Part shown: positions 1 through 6,925 of the stretch, piece after piece
How the letters are laid out: each line of letters begins with the position of its first letter
Numbering within the stretch: the stretch's first letter is position 1
Assembly (NCBI GenBank): GCA_951800675.1
Contig: CATOKC010000044.1
Location: forward strand, 1 to 23,916
DNA: 23,916 nucleotides
Source of the DNA: an uncultured Oscillibacter sp.
GTDB taxonomy: Bacteria; Bacillota_A; Clostridia; Oscillospirales; Oscillospiraceae
Direction: 5' to 3'
Made by a program: the position numbers and the translations under genes
The notes under the pieces: model-generated
Database searches by the model: none
What the model was told of the DNA's origin: nothing
Seen by the model: only the letters and a program-made list of their open reading frames with translations

Positions 1-1391
1 GGGTTCTGCCGGTCGATGGCCAGGGTGTACTGAGTCAGATCGTTGGTGCCCAGGGAGAAGAACTCCACCTCCTCGGCCAGCTCGTCGGCCAGCAGCACGG
101 CGGCGGGGGTCTCCACCATGATGCCGATTTCCACCTTGCCAAAGGCCACGCCCCGCTCCTGGAGCTCTGCCTTACACTCCTCCAGAAGCTCCTTGGCGTC
201 CCGGACCTCCCGCACGGAGATGATCATGGGGAACATGACGGACACGGTCCCGAAGGCGCTGGCCCGGAGGATGGCCCGGAGCTGGGTCTTAAAGACCTCC
301 TTCCGGGTCAGGCAGATGCGGATGGCCCGGTAGCCAAGGGCGGGGTTTTCCTCCTTGTCCAGCTCGAAGTAATCCGCCTGCTTGTCGGCACCGATGTCCA
401 GGGTGCGGATGATGACCTTTTTCCCGGCCATGGTCTCCACCACCCGCTTGTAGAGCATGAACTGCTGGTCCTCCGAGGGGTAGTCCTGGGAGTCCAGGTA
501 AATGAACTCGCTGCGGAACAATCCGATGCCCTGGGCATCGTTCTGGAGGACCAATCCCACGTCTCCGGCGTTTCCGATGTTGGCATAGACCTTGATCTCT
601 TTGCCGTCCAGGGTGACGTTGGGCTTTTTCTTCAGGCTCTGGAGCAGGGCCTCCTGCTTGAGGTCGTTGCTCCGCTTCTCCTCCATGGCGCTGAGGAGCT
701 CCGGCGCGGGCTCGATGTAGACGCAGTGGTTATAGCCGTCGATGACGGCCAGCTTCCCGTCCCAGTCATCCTGGAAGTCCACACCCACCAGGGCGGGGAT
801 GTTCATGGTCCGGGCCAGAATGGCGGTGTGGCTGTTGGAGGAGCCGTGGCGGGTGATGAAGCCCAGGAGCTTCGACTTGTCCAGCTGGACGGTCTCGCTG
901 GGGGTCAGGTCGTCCGCCACCAAAATAGCGGGCTGGTCGGCCATCATCTCCGCGTCTGCCACGCCCAGAAGGACGTTGACCACCCGGCGGGAGATGTCCT
1001 TCACGTCGGCGGCCCGGGCCCGCATGTACTCGTCCTCCATGTCGGCGAAGGCGGCGGCGAAGTTCTCTCCTGTGGCGGAGACGGCGTATTCCGCCGTAGC
1101 CCCCTGGGTCTCGAGGATGCCCTTCACCGCGTCCAGGTAGTCGTCGTCGTCCAGCATCATCTGGTGGATTTCAAAAATGGAGGCGTTGTCCTCTCCCACC
1201 TCCTCCAGGGCCTTCTCATACAGGATCCCCAGCTGCTCCTGGGCCTTGAGCCGGGCGGCGTCGAAGCGGGCGTACTCCTCCTCCGGAGTGAGGGTGGAAG
1301 AGACGGTGGTCTGGGTCTCCACCTTCTTGTAGATGCGCAGGGGGCCAATGGCAATGCCGTTTAGTATGGATTTCCCGGTCGCAACTTGCAT
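1..1391 (-). CDS. ptsI: Phosphoenolpyruvate-protein phosphotransferase (PTS Enzyme I), 3' end outside window
   Basis: Enzyme I takes phosphate from PEP and passes it to HPr, the first step of all PTS sugar uptake, in the cytoplasm. The 463 visible residues run from the start through the N-terminal HPr-binding and phosphohistidine domains into the PEP-binding barrel. The phosphorylated histidine is His188 in [14 protein letters not shown], and the barrel shows the family stretch [16 protein letters not shown] just before the window edge. The family is about 540-575 residues, so roughly 80-110 residues lie outside. The ATG at 1391 is preceded by GGGAGGGA. It lies 21 bp behind ptsH on the same strand, the usual ptsHI order, and is probably driven by the ptsH promoter. 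The identification is secure. Confidence 0.97.
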   Translation of the reverse strand, partial: MQVATGKSILNGIAIGPLRIYKKVETQTTVSSTLTPEEEYARFDAARLKAQEQLGILYEKALEEVGEDNASIFEIHQMMLDDDDYLDAVKGILETQGATAEYAVSATGENFAAAFADMEDEYMRARAADVKDISRRVVNVLLGVADAEMMADQPAILVADDLTPSETVQLDKSKLLGFITRHGSSNSHTAILARTMNIPALVGVDFQDDWDGKLAVIDGYNHCVYIEPAPELLSAMEEKRSNDLKQEALLQSLKKKPNVTLDGKEIKVYANIGNAGDVGLVLQNDAQGIGLFRSEFIYLDSQDYPSEDQQFMLYKRVVETMAGKKVIIRTLDIGADKQADYFELDKEENPALGYRAIRICLTRKEVFKTQLRAILRASAFGTVSVMFPMIISVREVRDAKELLEECKAELQERGVAFGKVEIGIMVETPAAVLLADELAEEVEFFSLGTNDLTQYTLAIDRQN

Positions 1392-1412
1392 AGCTGTTCC
1401 CTCCCGGCCGCC

Positions 1413-1670
1413 TTACATGTTGTCCTTGCAGAACTGTTCCATGGCGGCGGCGCTGGCTTCCTCGTCTCCGCCCTCAATGGTAAAGGTGATGGTTTCGCCG
1501 GTTTTGACGCCCAAGCCCATGACGGCCATCAGCTTGGTGGCGGCGGCGGATTTTTCGCCCTTGGTGATGGTGACGGCGCTGTCCAGAGCCTTGGCGGCTT
1601 TCGCCAGCATGCCGGCGGGACGGGCGTGGATGCCCACGGGGTCGGTAATGGTATAAGTAAACTGTTTCAT
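1413..1670 (-). CDS. ptsH: Phosphocarrier protein HPr, lacking Ser46
   Basis: HPr accepts phosphate from Enzyme I on His15 and hands it to sugar-specific EIIA proteins. The 85 residues have the active site GIHARPAG with His15 and Arg17 at the standard positions, and the usual family length. In most Gram-positive HPr proteins residue 46 is the serine phosphorylated by HPr kinase. Here the aligned stretch reads ATKLMAVMGLG, so residue 46 is Lys and residue 45 is Thr. The start ATG follows GAAAGGAAG. ptsI follows 21 bp downstream. The missing Ser46 suggests this HPr does not take part in the classic CcpA/HPr-Ser-P catabolite control, or that another HPr-like protein does; that is inference. Confidence 0.96.
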   Translation of the reverse strand: MKQFTYTITDPVGIHARPAGMLAKAAKALDSAVTITKGEKSAAATKLMAVMGLGVKTGETITFTIEGGDEEASAAAMEQFCKDNM

Positions 1671-1734
1671 GAGTCTGCTTCCTTTCTAATCATGATTGCC
1701 GGAGCGCCCGGCGTCGTGACTGCGCTATACGGAT

Positions 1735-1763
1735 AGGATACCACGTCTCCGCCCTATTTGCAA
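1735..1763 (-). promoter_or_regulatory. Sigma-A promoter for ptsHI
   Basis: On the minus strand TTGCAA (1763-1758) and TATCCT (1740-1735) are separated by 17 bp, about 65 bp upstream of the ptsH start. No cre-like operator was recognised here. Confidence 0.7.
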
Positions 1764-1803
1764 ACACTATTTAAAGTATACGCGGGGGATTTTGGCCCCG
1801 CCC

Positions 1804-1832
1804 TTGACAGGGGCGGGAAATAGGCATAATAT
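1804..1832 (+). promoter_or_regulatory. Promoter of the M-box/mgtE transcript
   Basis: A perfect -35 TTGACA (1804-1809) is followed by the AT-rich CATAATATAG, giving a -10 either as CATAAT (15 bp spacing) or TAATAT at 1827-1832 (17 bp). It lies just before the riboswitch, as expected for transcription of the leader. Confidence 0.75.
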
Positions 1833-1849
1833 AGATTTACATGGAAAAA

Positions 1850-2010
1850 CTTCATAAGGTCCGGTAGGTAAGGCTGCCACAAGGATATGGGTCGCTGCCG
1901 CGAAGTGATGGAGACATCACCAGTTGGTTTGAACAGGCGATATCGAACGGGAAGGTATCATCTAACGCGATTTCACCGCCTTGTGAGGCTAAAGCTCAAA
2001 CGGTAGGGGC
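1850..2010 (+). ncRNA. M-box (ykoK leader) Mg2+ riboswitch
   Basis: The leader matches the M-box consensus by eye over its whole core. Conserved blocks in order are GGTAAGGCT near 1866, GGATATGGG near 1882, CGCTGCCGCG near 1892, a GATG-AGA-CATC hairpin at about 1907-1920, GAACAG at 1931, and the terminal GAGGCTAAAGCTC near 1985. M-box RNAs fold around several Mg2+ ions and switch off expression when Mg2+ is high. It sits between a strong promoter and an intrinsic terminator in front of mgtE, which fits transcription attenuation. Exact ends of the aptamer are approximate. Confidence 0.9.
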
Positions 2011-2039
2011 GGTGCGTCCGCCTGTCAGAGAGGAAGATT

Positions 2040-2087
2040 CTCCAGTCGTGCCGGACCGGGACGATTGGAGATTTTCGCGTTTTTATT
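2040..2087 (+). terminator. Riboswitch-controlled intrinsic terminator
   Basis: CTCCAGTCGT (2040-2049) pairs with ACGATTGGAG (2061-2070), allowing one G-U pair, and an inner CCGG/CCGG can extend it. A U-rich tract follows (ATTTTCGCGTTTTT). It lies between the aptamer and mgtE and is the likely expression platform. Confidence 0.85.
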
Positions 2088-2135
2088 AGGCCTTGTTTGA
2101 AAATTGGCCTAGCTGTGAGGAGAGGAGGTCCCGGC

Positions 2136-3518
2136 ATGTTTGAACTGCAAAACGAGCGAACGGAGCTGCTGGAAAAAATCGAGGAGTTGTTCGGCCGAAA
2201 ACGCTACGCGGAGCTCCGGGACCTGCTGCTGCCCATGGAGGCGGCGGATATCGCCTCCCTCTGCCAGGATTTGGACGAGAAGGTGCCGGTGGTGTTCCGC
2301 CTGCTGCCCAAGGAGCTGGCGGCGGAGGTTTTCGTGGAGCTGGACAGCGACGACCAGGAGCTTTTGATTCACAGCTTCTCCAACACGGAGCTGAAGGAGG
2401 TCCTGGACGAGCTCTACCTGGACGACGCGGCGGATATCGTGGAGGAAATGCCCGCCGGGGTGGTGAAGCGCATTCTGCGCCACTGTGACCCGGAAATGCG
2501 CAAGAGCATCAACGAGGTCCTGAAATACCCCGAGGACTCCGCCGGAAGCATCATGACCACGGAGTTTGTGGATTTGAAGGCCAACATGACGGTGGAGGAC
2601 GCCTTGAAGCGCATCCGCCGGACGGGACCGGACAAGGAGACCATCAACATCTGCTACGTCATCGACGACCGGCGGCATCTGATCGGCCTTTTGACCATCC
2701 GCACGCTGCTCCTGGCGGAGGAGGACGACGTCATCGGCGACATCATGGAGCGGAACCTCATTGCCGTCCAGACCCTGGACGACCAGGAGGCCGTGGCCCG
2801 GGCCCTGGGGAAGTACGATTTTCTGGCCCTGCCGGTGGTGGACAAGGAGGAGCGGCTGGTGGGCATCGTCACGGTGGACGACGCCATCGACGTCTTGCAG
2901 GAGGAGGTCACGGAGGACATCGAGAAGATGGCCGCCATGCTCCCCGGCGACAAGCCTTATTTGAAAACCGGAATCTTCGAGACCTGGAAGGCCCGGACTC
3001 CCTGGCTGATGCTGCTGATGCTCTCCGCCACCTTTACGGGCATCATCCTGACCCACTTTGAAAAGTCCCTTATGGCCTGCGCCATTTTGACCTCCTTCAT
3101 CCCCATGCTCTCCGGCACCGGCGGCAACAGCGGCACCCAGGCCTCCACCGCCGTCATCCGGGCGCTGTCCCTGGGAGAGGTCCGGTTCAGCGATTTGTTC
3201 CAGGTGCTGTGGAAGGAGTTCTGGGTCTCCGTCTGCTGCGGCCTCTGCCTGGCGGCGGCCAACTTCGTGAAAATGATGCTGGTGGACCGCTGGCTGCTGC
3301 AAAACCCCACGGTGACGCCCCAGGTGGCCCTGGTGGTCTGCGCCACCCTGGTGGGGACGGTGCTGTGCGCCAAGCTGGTGGGGTGCTCCTTGCCTTTGCT
3401 CGCCAAGCGCGTCGGCTTTGACCCGGCGGTGATGGCCTCCCCCTTTATCACCACCATCGTGGACGCGCTGTCCCTTCTGATTTACTTCCGGTTTGCCTCG
3501 GCGATCCTGGGGCTTTGA
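2136..3518 (+). CDS. mgtE: Magnesium transporter MgtE
   Basis: MgtE is a homodimeric Mg2+ channel of the inner membrane, gated by cytoplasmic Mg2+. The 460 residues show the three expected parts: an N-terminal helical MgtE_N domain (about 1-130), a CBS pair (about 135-262, starting at EDSAGSIMTTEFVDL) and a five-helix membrane domain (about 285-460). The signature GTGGNSGTQASTAVIRALSLGE lies near residue 327, and the pore region FDPAVMASPFITTIVDALS contains Asp443, at the position of the ion-binding Asp of characterised MgtE. The ATG at 2136 is chosen because AGGAGAGGAGGT precedes it; an in-frame TTG at 2097 has no such site. An upstream M-box implies induction at low Mg2+. Confidence 0.97.
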   Translation: MFELQNERTELLEKIEELFGRKRYAELRDLLLPMEAADIASLCQDLDEKVPVVFRLLPKELAAEVFVELDSDDQELLIHSFSNTELKEVLDELYLDDAADIVEEMPAGVVKRILRHCDPEMRKSINEVLKYPEDSAGSIMTTEFVDLKANMTVEDALKRIRRTGPDKETINICYVIDDRRHLIGLLTIRTLLLAEEDDVIGDIMERNLIAVQTLDDQEAVARALGKYDFLALPVVDKEERLVGIVTVDDAIDVLQEEVTEDIEKMAAMLPGDKPYLKTGIFETWKARTPWLMLLMLSATFTGIILTHFEKSLMACAILTSFIPMLSGTGGNSGTQASTAVIRALSLGEVRFSDLFQVLWKEFWVSVCCGLCLAAANFVKMMLVDRWLLQNPTVTPQVALVVCATLVGTVLCAKLVGCSLPLLAKRVGFDPAVMASPFITTIVDALSLLIYFRFASAILGL

Positions 3519-3544
3519 GCGCCGGTTTACCCCCGGCACGACCC

Positions 3545-3577
3545 AACGCCGTCCGGGCGGAAAACCCGGGCGGCGTT
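3545..3577. terminator. Hairpin between convergent genes
   Basis: AACGCCG-CCGGG (from 3545) pairs with CCCGGGCGGCGTT (3565-3577), leaving a short A-rich loop. TTTT follows after CGGCATG on the plus strand. It lies between mgtE and the convergent NTF2-like gene and may serve both. Confidence 0.7.
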
Positions 3578-3598
3578 CGGCATGTTTTAAAACACGAT

Positions 3599-4018
3599 TT
3601 AGAACCAGGCGGCGGGGCCCTCCCGGAATTTGGGCGCTGGCCCCTCCCGGTAAGGGTCATAGCGGGACTCGTTGCAGCCAAACTCCTGCAAGAAGCGGAC
3701 GCGGCCCGCCGGGTCCCAGCGGATGAGGGAAAGCCCGTCAAAGGCCTCCGTCCGGCCGTCGTTCATCCGGTTGCGAAACTGCCACTGGACGACGGTCTGG
3801 TCCCCCTTGTGAAAAAATTGAAGAATGTCCCACTGAAGGACGGTTCCCCGAGTGTTCCATTCGTCGAACCAGAGCTTGATTTTCTGAGCGCCGTGGTACT
3901 CCGGGCCCCAGCTTTCGATGTAGACGGCATCCTCTGAAAAGAGGCTGAGAATGCCAAGGTCCGCCTTTTTCAGCCACATGTCAAACCAGAGGCGGACGGC
4001 GTGTTCCCGCTGTTCCAT
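3599..4018 (-). CDS. NTF2-like / SnoaL-like family protein
   Basis: A 139-residue soluble protein with the order of an NTF2-like cone fold. It begins with an N-terminal helix (EQREHAVRLWFDMWLKKADLGILSL), followed by FSEDAVYIESWG and a helix ending KLWFDEWNTRG. Alternating beta strands then end in LIRWDPAGRVRFLQEFGC. This fold serves small enzymes (isomerases, cyclases) and ligand-binding proteins, so the reaction cannot be read from the sequence. No signal peptide or membrane segment is seen. The start ATG lacks a strong ribosome binding site. It lies 64 bp downstream of the HAD gene on the same strand and could be co-transcribed with it. Family assignment is good, function unknown. Confidence 0.85.
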   Translation of the reverse strand: MEQREHAVRLWFDMWLKKADLGILSLFSEDAVYIESWGPEYHGAQKIKLWFDEWNTRGTVLQWDILQFFHKGDQTVVQWQFRNRMNDGRTEAFDGLSLIRWDPAGRVRFLQEFGCNESRYDPYREGPAPKFREGPAAWF

Positions 4019-4082
4019 GCTGTGTTCCCCGCTTTCTTCAATTCCGTATATGGCGGACCTCCCGGGGAGGCCCGCCTGTGTT

Positions 4083-4703
4083 TCATTCCGCCGCGATGGA
4101 CCGAATCTCCATCAGATCCCGGATCACATAGTCCGCCGTCCCGGCCCCGGAGGGGGAATAGAGGACGCCGCGGACCCCGGCGTTTTTGGCGCAGTCCACG
4201 TCCAGGGTCCGGTCCCCCACGTAATAGACCCGGTCCCGCTCCAGGCGGTGCTTTTCCAGCAGGTAGAGCAGGGCGTCGGGGGCGGGCTTCCGGGGGAAGC
4301 CGTTCAAGCTGGAGACCACTTCCTTAAAAAAGCGGTCCAGCCCCAGGTGTTCCAGCACCGGGGCGGTGGTGCGGCCCCGGTGGGTGTAGACGAAGTGGAC
4401 CGCCCCCAGGGCGGCGGTTTCCTCCAGTGCCTCCCGGGCGTGGGGCGTTGCCGTGATTTCCAGATACCGCCCGCCGCTGATTTCGGAGTAGCGGGCCTTG
4501 ATGTCGGAAAAGGCCCGCCCGGTGGCCGCCGCCGCGTAATTCACCACGTCGCTGACAGACCCCGCCGTGGCCCGGCGGCGGATCTCGTCCTCCTCCATGG
4601 GGACGTTCAGCTCCTCCAGCGTCCGGCGGAGGCTGGAGACAATGACGCCGTAGGAGTCCAGCAGGGTTCCGTCCAGGTCCCAGATAAAGGTTTTGCCGCT
4701 CAC
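4083..4703 (-). CDS. HAD-family hydrolase, phosphoglycolate-phosphatase-like
   Basis: A cytoplasmic phosphatase of HAD subfamily I, 206 residues. All four motifs are visible: the nucleophile motif WDLDGTLLDS near the N-terminus, the Thr of FVYTHRG, the Lys of RKPAPDAL, and the acidic motif YVGDRTLDVDCAKNAG. A helical cap lies between motifs I and II, as in PGP/beta-phosphoglucomutase-like enzymes. The start is taken as the GTG at 4703 because GGAGGG lies eight bases upstream; the frame stays open further upstream but through the promoter. The substrate is not evident. It is preceded by a sigma-A promoter and followed by the NTF2-like gene. Confidence 0.88.
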   Translation of the reverse strand: MSGKTFIWDLDGTLLDSYGVIVSSLRRTLEELNVPMEEDEIRRRATAGSVSDVVNYAAAATGRAFSDIKARYSEISGGRYLEITATPHAREALEETAALGAVHFVYTHRGRTTAPVLEHLGLDRFFKEVVSSLNGFPRKPAPDALLYLLEKHRLERDRVYYVGDRTLDVDCAKNAGVRGVLYSPSGAGTADYVIRDLMEIRSIAAE

Positions 4704-4736
4704 GCGCGTTCCCTCCAAACGTTCGATGGTTTTCCC

Positions 4737-4765
4737 ATTATAGCAGGTCCTCCGGCGGCTGTCCA
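4737..4765 (-). promoter_or_regulatory. Sigma-A promoter for the HAD gene
   Basis: On the minus strand TGGACA (4765-4760) and a perfect TATAAT (4742-4737) are 17 bp apart, with the GTG start about 30 bp downstream of the -10. Confidence 0.8.
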
Positions 4766-4816
4766 GAGGGGCGGGAAAGCCGCCGGAGGGGGGAGGGCGG
4801 CTTTCGCACAAGCGGA

Positions 4817-4845
4817 TTGCGATGGAAGGAGCCTTGTGTTATAAT
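4817..4845 (+). promoter_or_regulatory. Sigma-A promoter for the NADAR gene
   Basis: TTGCGA (4817-4822) and a perfect TATAAT (4840-4845) are 17 bp apart, about 55 bp upstream of the start codon. It shows that the NADAR gene is transcribed alone. Confidence 0.8.
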
Positions 4846-4900
4846 GAGCCCGGTAAAGAAGCGCAGACTGCACTGATAAACGGATAACAGGAGGACTGAG

Positions 4901-5539
4901 ATGGCGGAACGGCCGGCGTTTTTTATTCACCAGGGGAGCGTTATGTCCGGAAGCTACACATTTGAGTGGTTTCCCGGCTTTGCGGTATCGCAAAAGCGAA
5001 AATCCATTGAAAGCCTGCATCATGCGATCATGGAAGCGGACGCGGGCGCGAAGCCCTTGGAGATCAGCACCAAGAGCAAGGAACTTATTGGAATGAAGCT
5101 GAGCGCGTTTCATCTCAAGCTGAACGGTTATGCGCTGGAAACGGTTTTTCAGAGCTCCAAGGTTTTCGAAAACGGAGGGCCGTATCTCGATCTTCTTGAG
5201 GTGCCGCCCAGGGAAGCCAAGCGGGATGAAAGACTGCGCGGTTCCGGAAACCTGAGAGCGTTTCACTATCAGAACGAGACGTTTCCGCTGCTGCCCAAGA
5301 CGGTGTTTTATGACTTCCTCTACCTTGCCGCGGTAAAGGATTCCTGTACGCAGGACGAAATCAAGGCGATTTCCGATTACAATTATTTTACGGATATCGA
5401 GTTTCACCCGGCAAAAAGCATCAATACCCAGGCCAGGGCTGCCGCGATAATTAAACTGATATTAGAGGAATACGGGTGTCTGAGGGATTTTGGGAAAGAG
5501 GATTTTATTCAATATCACAAAACCCATGTGGCGTATTAG
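4901..5539 (+). CDS. NADAR-family protein, DarT1-associated antitoxin type, without toxin neighbour
   Basis: 212 residues resembling the family named DarT1-associated NADAR antitoxins. These hydrolyse ADP-ribose from guanine bases that DarT1 toxins have modified on DNA. Recognisable blocks are FEWFPGFAVSQKRKSIESLH (21-40), LEISTKSKELIG (53-64), the NADAR-type ETVFQSSKVFENGGPYLDLL (80-99) with Glu80, Gln84 and Lys87, REAKRDERLRGSG (104-116), and FTDIEFHPAKSINTQARAAA (163-182). The ATG follows AGGAGG. The gene is visibly less GC-rich than its neighbours and has its own promoter and terminator, like an acquired cassette. No DarT1 (DUF4433) gene lies on either side. Family assignment is from memory of family sequences; catalytic activity is inferred. 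Confidence 0.82.
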   Translation: MAERPAFFIHQGSVMSGSYTFEWFPGFAVSQKRKSIESLHHAIMEADAGAKPLEISTKSKELIGMKLSAFHLKLNGYALETVFQSSKVFENGGPYLDLLEVPPREAKRDERLRGSGNLRAFHYQNETFPLLPKTVFYDFLYLAAVKDSCTQDEIKAISDYNYFTDIEFHPAKSINTQARAAAIIKLILEEYGCLRDFGKEDFIQYHKTHVAY

Positions 5540-5574
5540 CGCGTCGGGAGGCCATCGAAAGCGTCCGGTTTATC

Positions 5575-5609
5575 GGGCAGCCGCCGTTCAAAGGCGGCTG
5601 CCCTTTTTT
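5575..5609 (+). terminator. Intrinsic terminator after the NADAR gene
   Basis: GGGCAGCCGCC (5575-5585) pairs perfectly with GGCGGCTGCCC (5593-5603) around a seven-base loop, followed by TTTTTT. Confidence 0.95.
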
Positions 5610-5671
5610 CCGTACCGGGACAAAGCGGGATGGGAAAACGCCGCCCCCCTTTCAGAGCGCGGCGCGAAGCC

Positions 5672-6046
5672 TCAACTTTCCCGGTCCTTTTTCTGGGGCC
5701 ACACCAGGCTGACGCCCGAGAGCAGCAAATACACCCCGAAGGGCTTTCGCAGGACCTCCACGTCCACCGCGTTGGACACCCAGGCCCCGACGAGCGCCGC
5801 CGCGACGGCTACGGGCACGGCGGCTTTCAGCGTGGGCTTGTCCAGATAGCCGCCCCTGGCGTGGCAGACCAGGGCGCTGGCGGCGGTGGGGAGGAAGAAC
5901 AGCAGGTTGATTCCCTGGGCCGTCCGCTGGTCCACCCCCAAAAAGAGGGTCATCACCAGCAGCAGCAGCGTTCCGCCCCCCACTCCCCAGGCGGAAACAA
6001 CGCTGGCCCCCAGACCGCAGAGAAAGGGTATGATCCAGTCCGTCAC
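5672..6046 (-). CDS. Half-size TauE/SafE (TSUP) transporter, second subunit
   Basis: A 124-residue membrane protein with about four hydrophobic segments and the TauE/SafE hallmark WGVGGGTLLLLVMTL followed by GVDQRTAQGINLLFFLPTA. Family members export or import sulfite, sulfoacetate or other organic anions. They usually have about 250 residues in two homologous halves; this protein is one half. The start is the GTG at 6046, overlapping the stop of the upstream half by four bases (GTGA), which implies translational coupling. The frame is open further upstream only because it overlaps the preceding gene. The two products probably form one heteromeric transporter. The substrate is unknown. Confidence 0.85.
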   Translation of the reverse strand: MTDWIIPFLCGLGASVVSAWGVGGGTLLLLVMTLFLGVDQRTAQGINLLFFLPTAASALVCHARGGYLDKPTLKAAVPVAVAAALVGAWVSNAVDVEVLRKPFGVYLLLSGVSLVWPQKKDRES

Positions 6047-6396
6047 AGCAGATACTTCACCCCCGCGTAGAAGAGGAAGGCGGCGAACAGCCACTTTAAA
6101 AACTTGGTGGAAATCCTCCCGTAGAGCTTCCCGCCGAAGAAACCGCCGATCAGGCCCCCGGCCAGATAGGGCAGGGACTCCATCAGGGACACGCCGCCCT
6201 TCCAGAGATACACCGCCGCCGACACCAGGCACACCGGGAAGATGACCCCCACGCAGGTGGCGTAGAGCTTCCGCTGGCTCAAATTCCCCCACCGGGACTG
6301 GATGGGCAGGAACACCATGCCCCCGCCGCCGCCAAATAAGCCGTTGGCCAATCCCGCCGCGCCGCCCGCCAGCCGGGCCGTCCAGGCTGCTTTCAT
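6043..6396 (-). CDS. Half-size TauE/SafE (TSUP) transporter, first subunit
   Basis: A 117-residue membrane protein with about four hydrophobic segments. It carries the same repeat signature as its partner: GLANGLFGGGGGMVFLP, then LSQRKLYATCVGVIFPVCLVSA, a loop, and GGLIGGFFGGKLYGRIS. It corresponds to the other half of a normal TauE/SafE protein. The start ATG follows AAAGGAGG. Its stop codon overlaps the GTG start of the next half gene. The Gly-rich motif in the first helix pair of both halves indicates ancestral duplication. The upstream neighbour is a DUF1540 gene on the same strand. Confidence 0.85.
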   Translation of the reverse strand: MKAAWTARLAGGAAGLANGLFGGGGGMVFLPIQSRWGNLSQRKLYATCVGVIFPVCLVSAAVYLWKGGVSLMESLPYLAGGLIGGFFGGKLYGRISTKFLKWLFAAFLFYAGVKYLL

Positions 6397-6419
6397 GCCG
6401 CCGCCTCCTTTCTATGTAT

Positions 6420-6444
6420 CCCTTCCCGGAGGGCCCGGGAAGGG
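6420..6444 (-). other. Intercistronic hairpin
   Basis: CCCTTCCCGG (6420-6429) and CCGGGAAGGG (6435-6444) form a perfect 10-bp stem between the DUF1540 and TauE/SafE genes. No T-run follows on either strand, so it may be an attenuator or an mRNA-stabilising stem rather than a full terminator. Confidence 0.5.
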
Positions 6445-6459
6445 AGGGGAACCGTTCGC

Positions 6460-6651
6460 TTATTTCAGCTTGAAGCTCTGGCAGTCGGTGCATTCCACCA
6501 TGGTGGGATTGGTCTCATGGGTGCCCACCTGGATGGTGTTCAGGCCGCAGTAGCCGGAATCCTGGCAGTGGTGGGCGCAGTTGTTTACCGTGCATTTGAT
6601 GCTTTGGTTGGGGGTGCAGGCACAGCCGCCGTTGGTGCAGTCCTTGGTCAT
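6460..6651 (-). CDS. DUF1540 domain-containing Cys-rich small protein
   Basis: 63 residues, eight of them cysteine, with the DUF1540 pattern: CTNGGCACTPNQSIKCTVNNCAHH... followed by YCGLNTIQVGTHE and CTDCQSF near the C-terminus. The domain is common in Clostridia and Bacilli and is thought to bind metal; its function is not established. No signal peptide or membrane segment is visible. The ATG at 6651 is chosen because GGGAGGA precedes it; the open frame upstream lacks any ribosome site. It lies upstream of the split TauE/SafE pair on the same strand, about 60 bp apart. Confidence 0.88.
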   Translation of the reverse strand: MTKDCTNGGCACTPNQSIKCTVNNCAHHCQDSGYCGLNTIQVGTHETNPTMVECTDCQSFKLK

Positions 6652-6684
6652 GAGTTTCGTCCTCCCGCGTGAAGATTTTTTTTG

Positions 6685-6733
6685 AGAGCCTGTTTCGCCA
6701 TTTCGCGTAAGCGGGGAGCGCGAAACAGGCTCT
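6685..6733. repeat. 13-bp perfect inverted repeat upstream of the DUF1540 gene
   Basis: AGAGCCTGTTTCG (6685-6697) and CGAAACAGGCTCT (6721-6733) are separated by 23 bp. A run of eight T precedes the left arm on the plus strand, so the poly-U is on the wrong side for a normal terminator. It may be a small repeat element or a leader hairpin of the DUF1540 mRNA. Confidence 0.6.
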
Positions 6734-6740
6734 AAAGCGC

Positions 6741-6767
6741 TGAGGGGCTGTCCCGCCTGTCCCCTCA
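6741..6767. repeat. Second inverted repeat in the same gap
   Basis: TGAGGGG (6741-6747) and CCCCTCA (6761-6767) form a 7-bp stem, next to the 13-bp inverted repeat. No gene was seen between 6652 and 6925. Confidence 0.5.
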
Positions 6768-6876
6768 ACGCGTTTCCGCGGGAAAAGGAGAGAGGGTTCG
6801 TTGTGCCTCGTCAGCGCCCTTCTAGTGTGCGCCGGGATGGAGAGAGTATGCGCGGACTGGAAGGATGAAAATTCTG

Positions 6877-6907
6877 ACAAAAAAACGGGACCGCCGTGAA
6901 GCGGTCC
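6877..6907 (-). terminator. Intrinsic terminator of the Cys/His repeat gene
   Basis: On the minus strand CGGGACCGC and GCGGTCCCG form a 9-bp stem around a six-base loop, followed by seven T. It lies 18 bp past the stop codon. Confidence 0.95.
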
Positions 6908-6925
6908 CGGAGATGGATTGGCGAT

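Noticed and set aside
1850..2010. A T-box, cobalamin or SAM riboswitch in front of mgtE
   Set aside because: No T-box AGGGTGG sequence, no cobalamin GCCACTG box and no SAM-I core were found, while the M-box conserved blocks are present in order.
2109..3539. A 476-codon open frame antisense to mgtE
   Set aside because: It lies wholly opposite a well-recognised MgtE gene, its product is His/Gln/Gly-rich without domains, and it has no ribosome site. High GC leaves antisense frames open.
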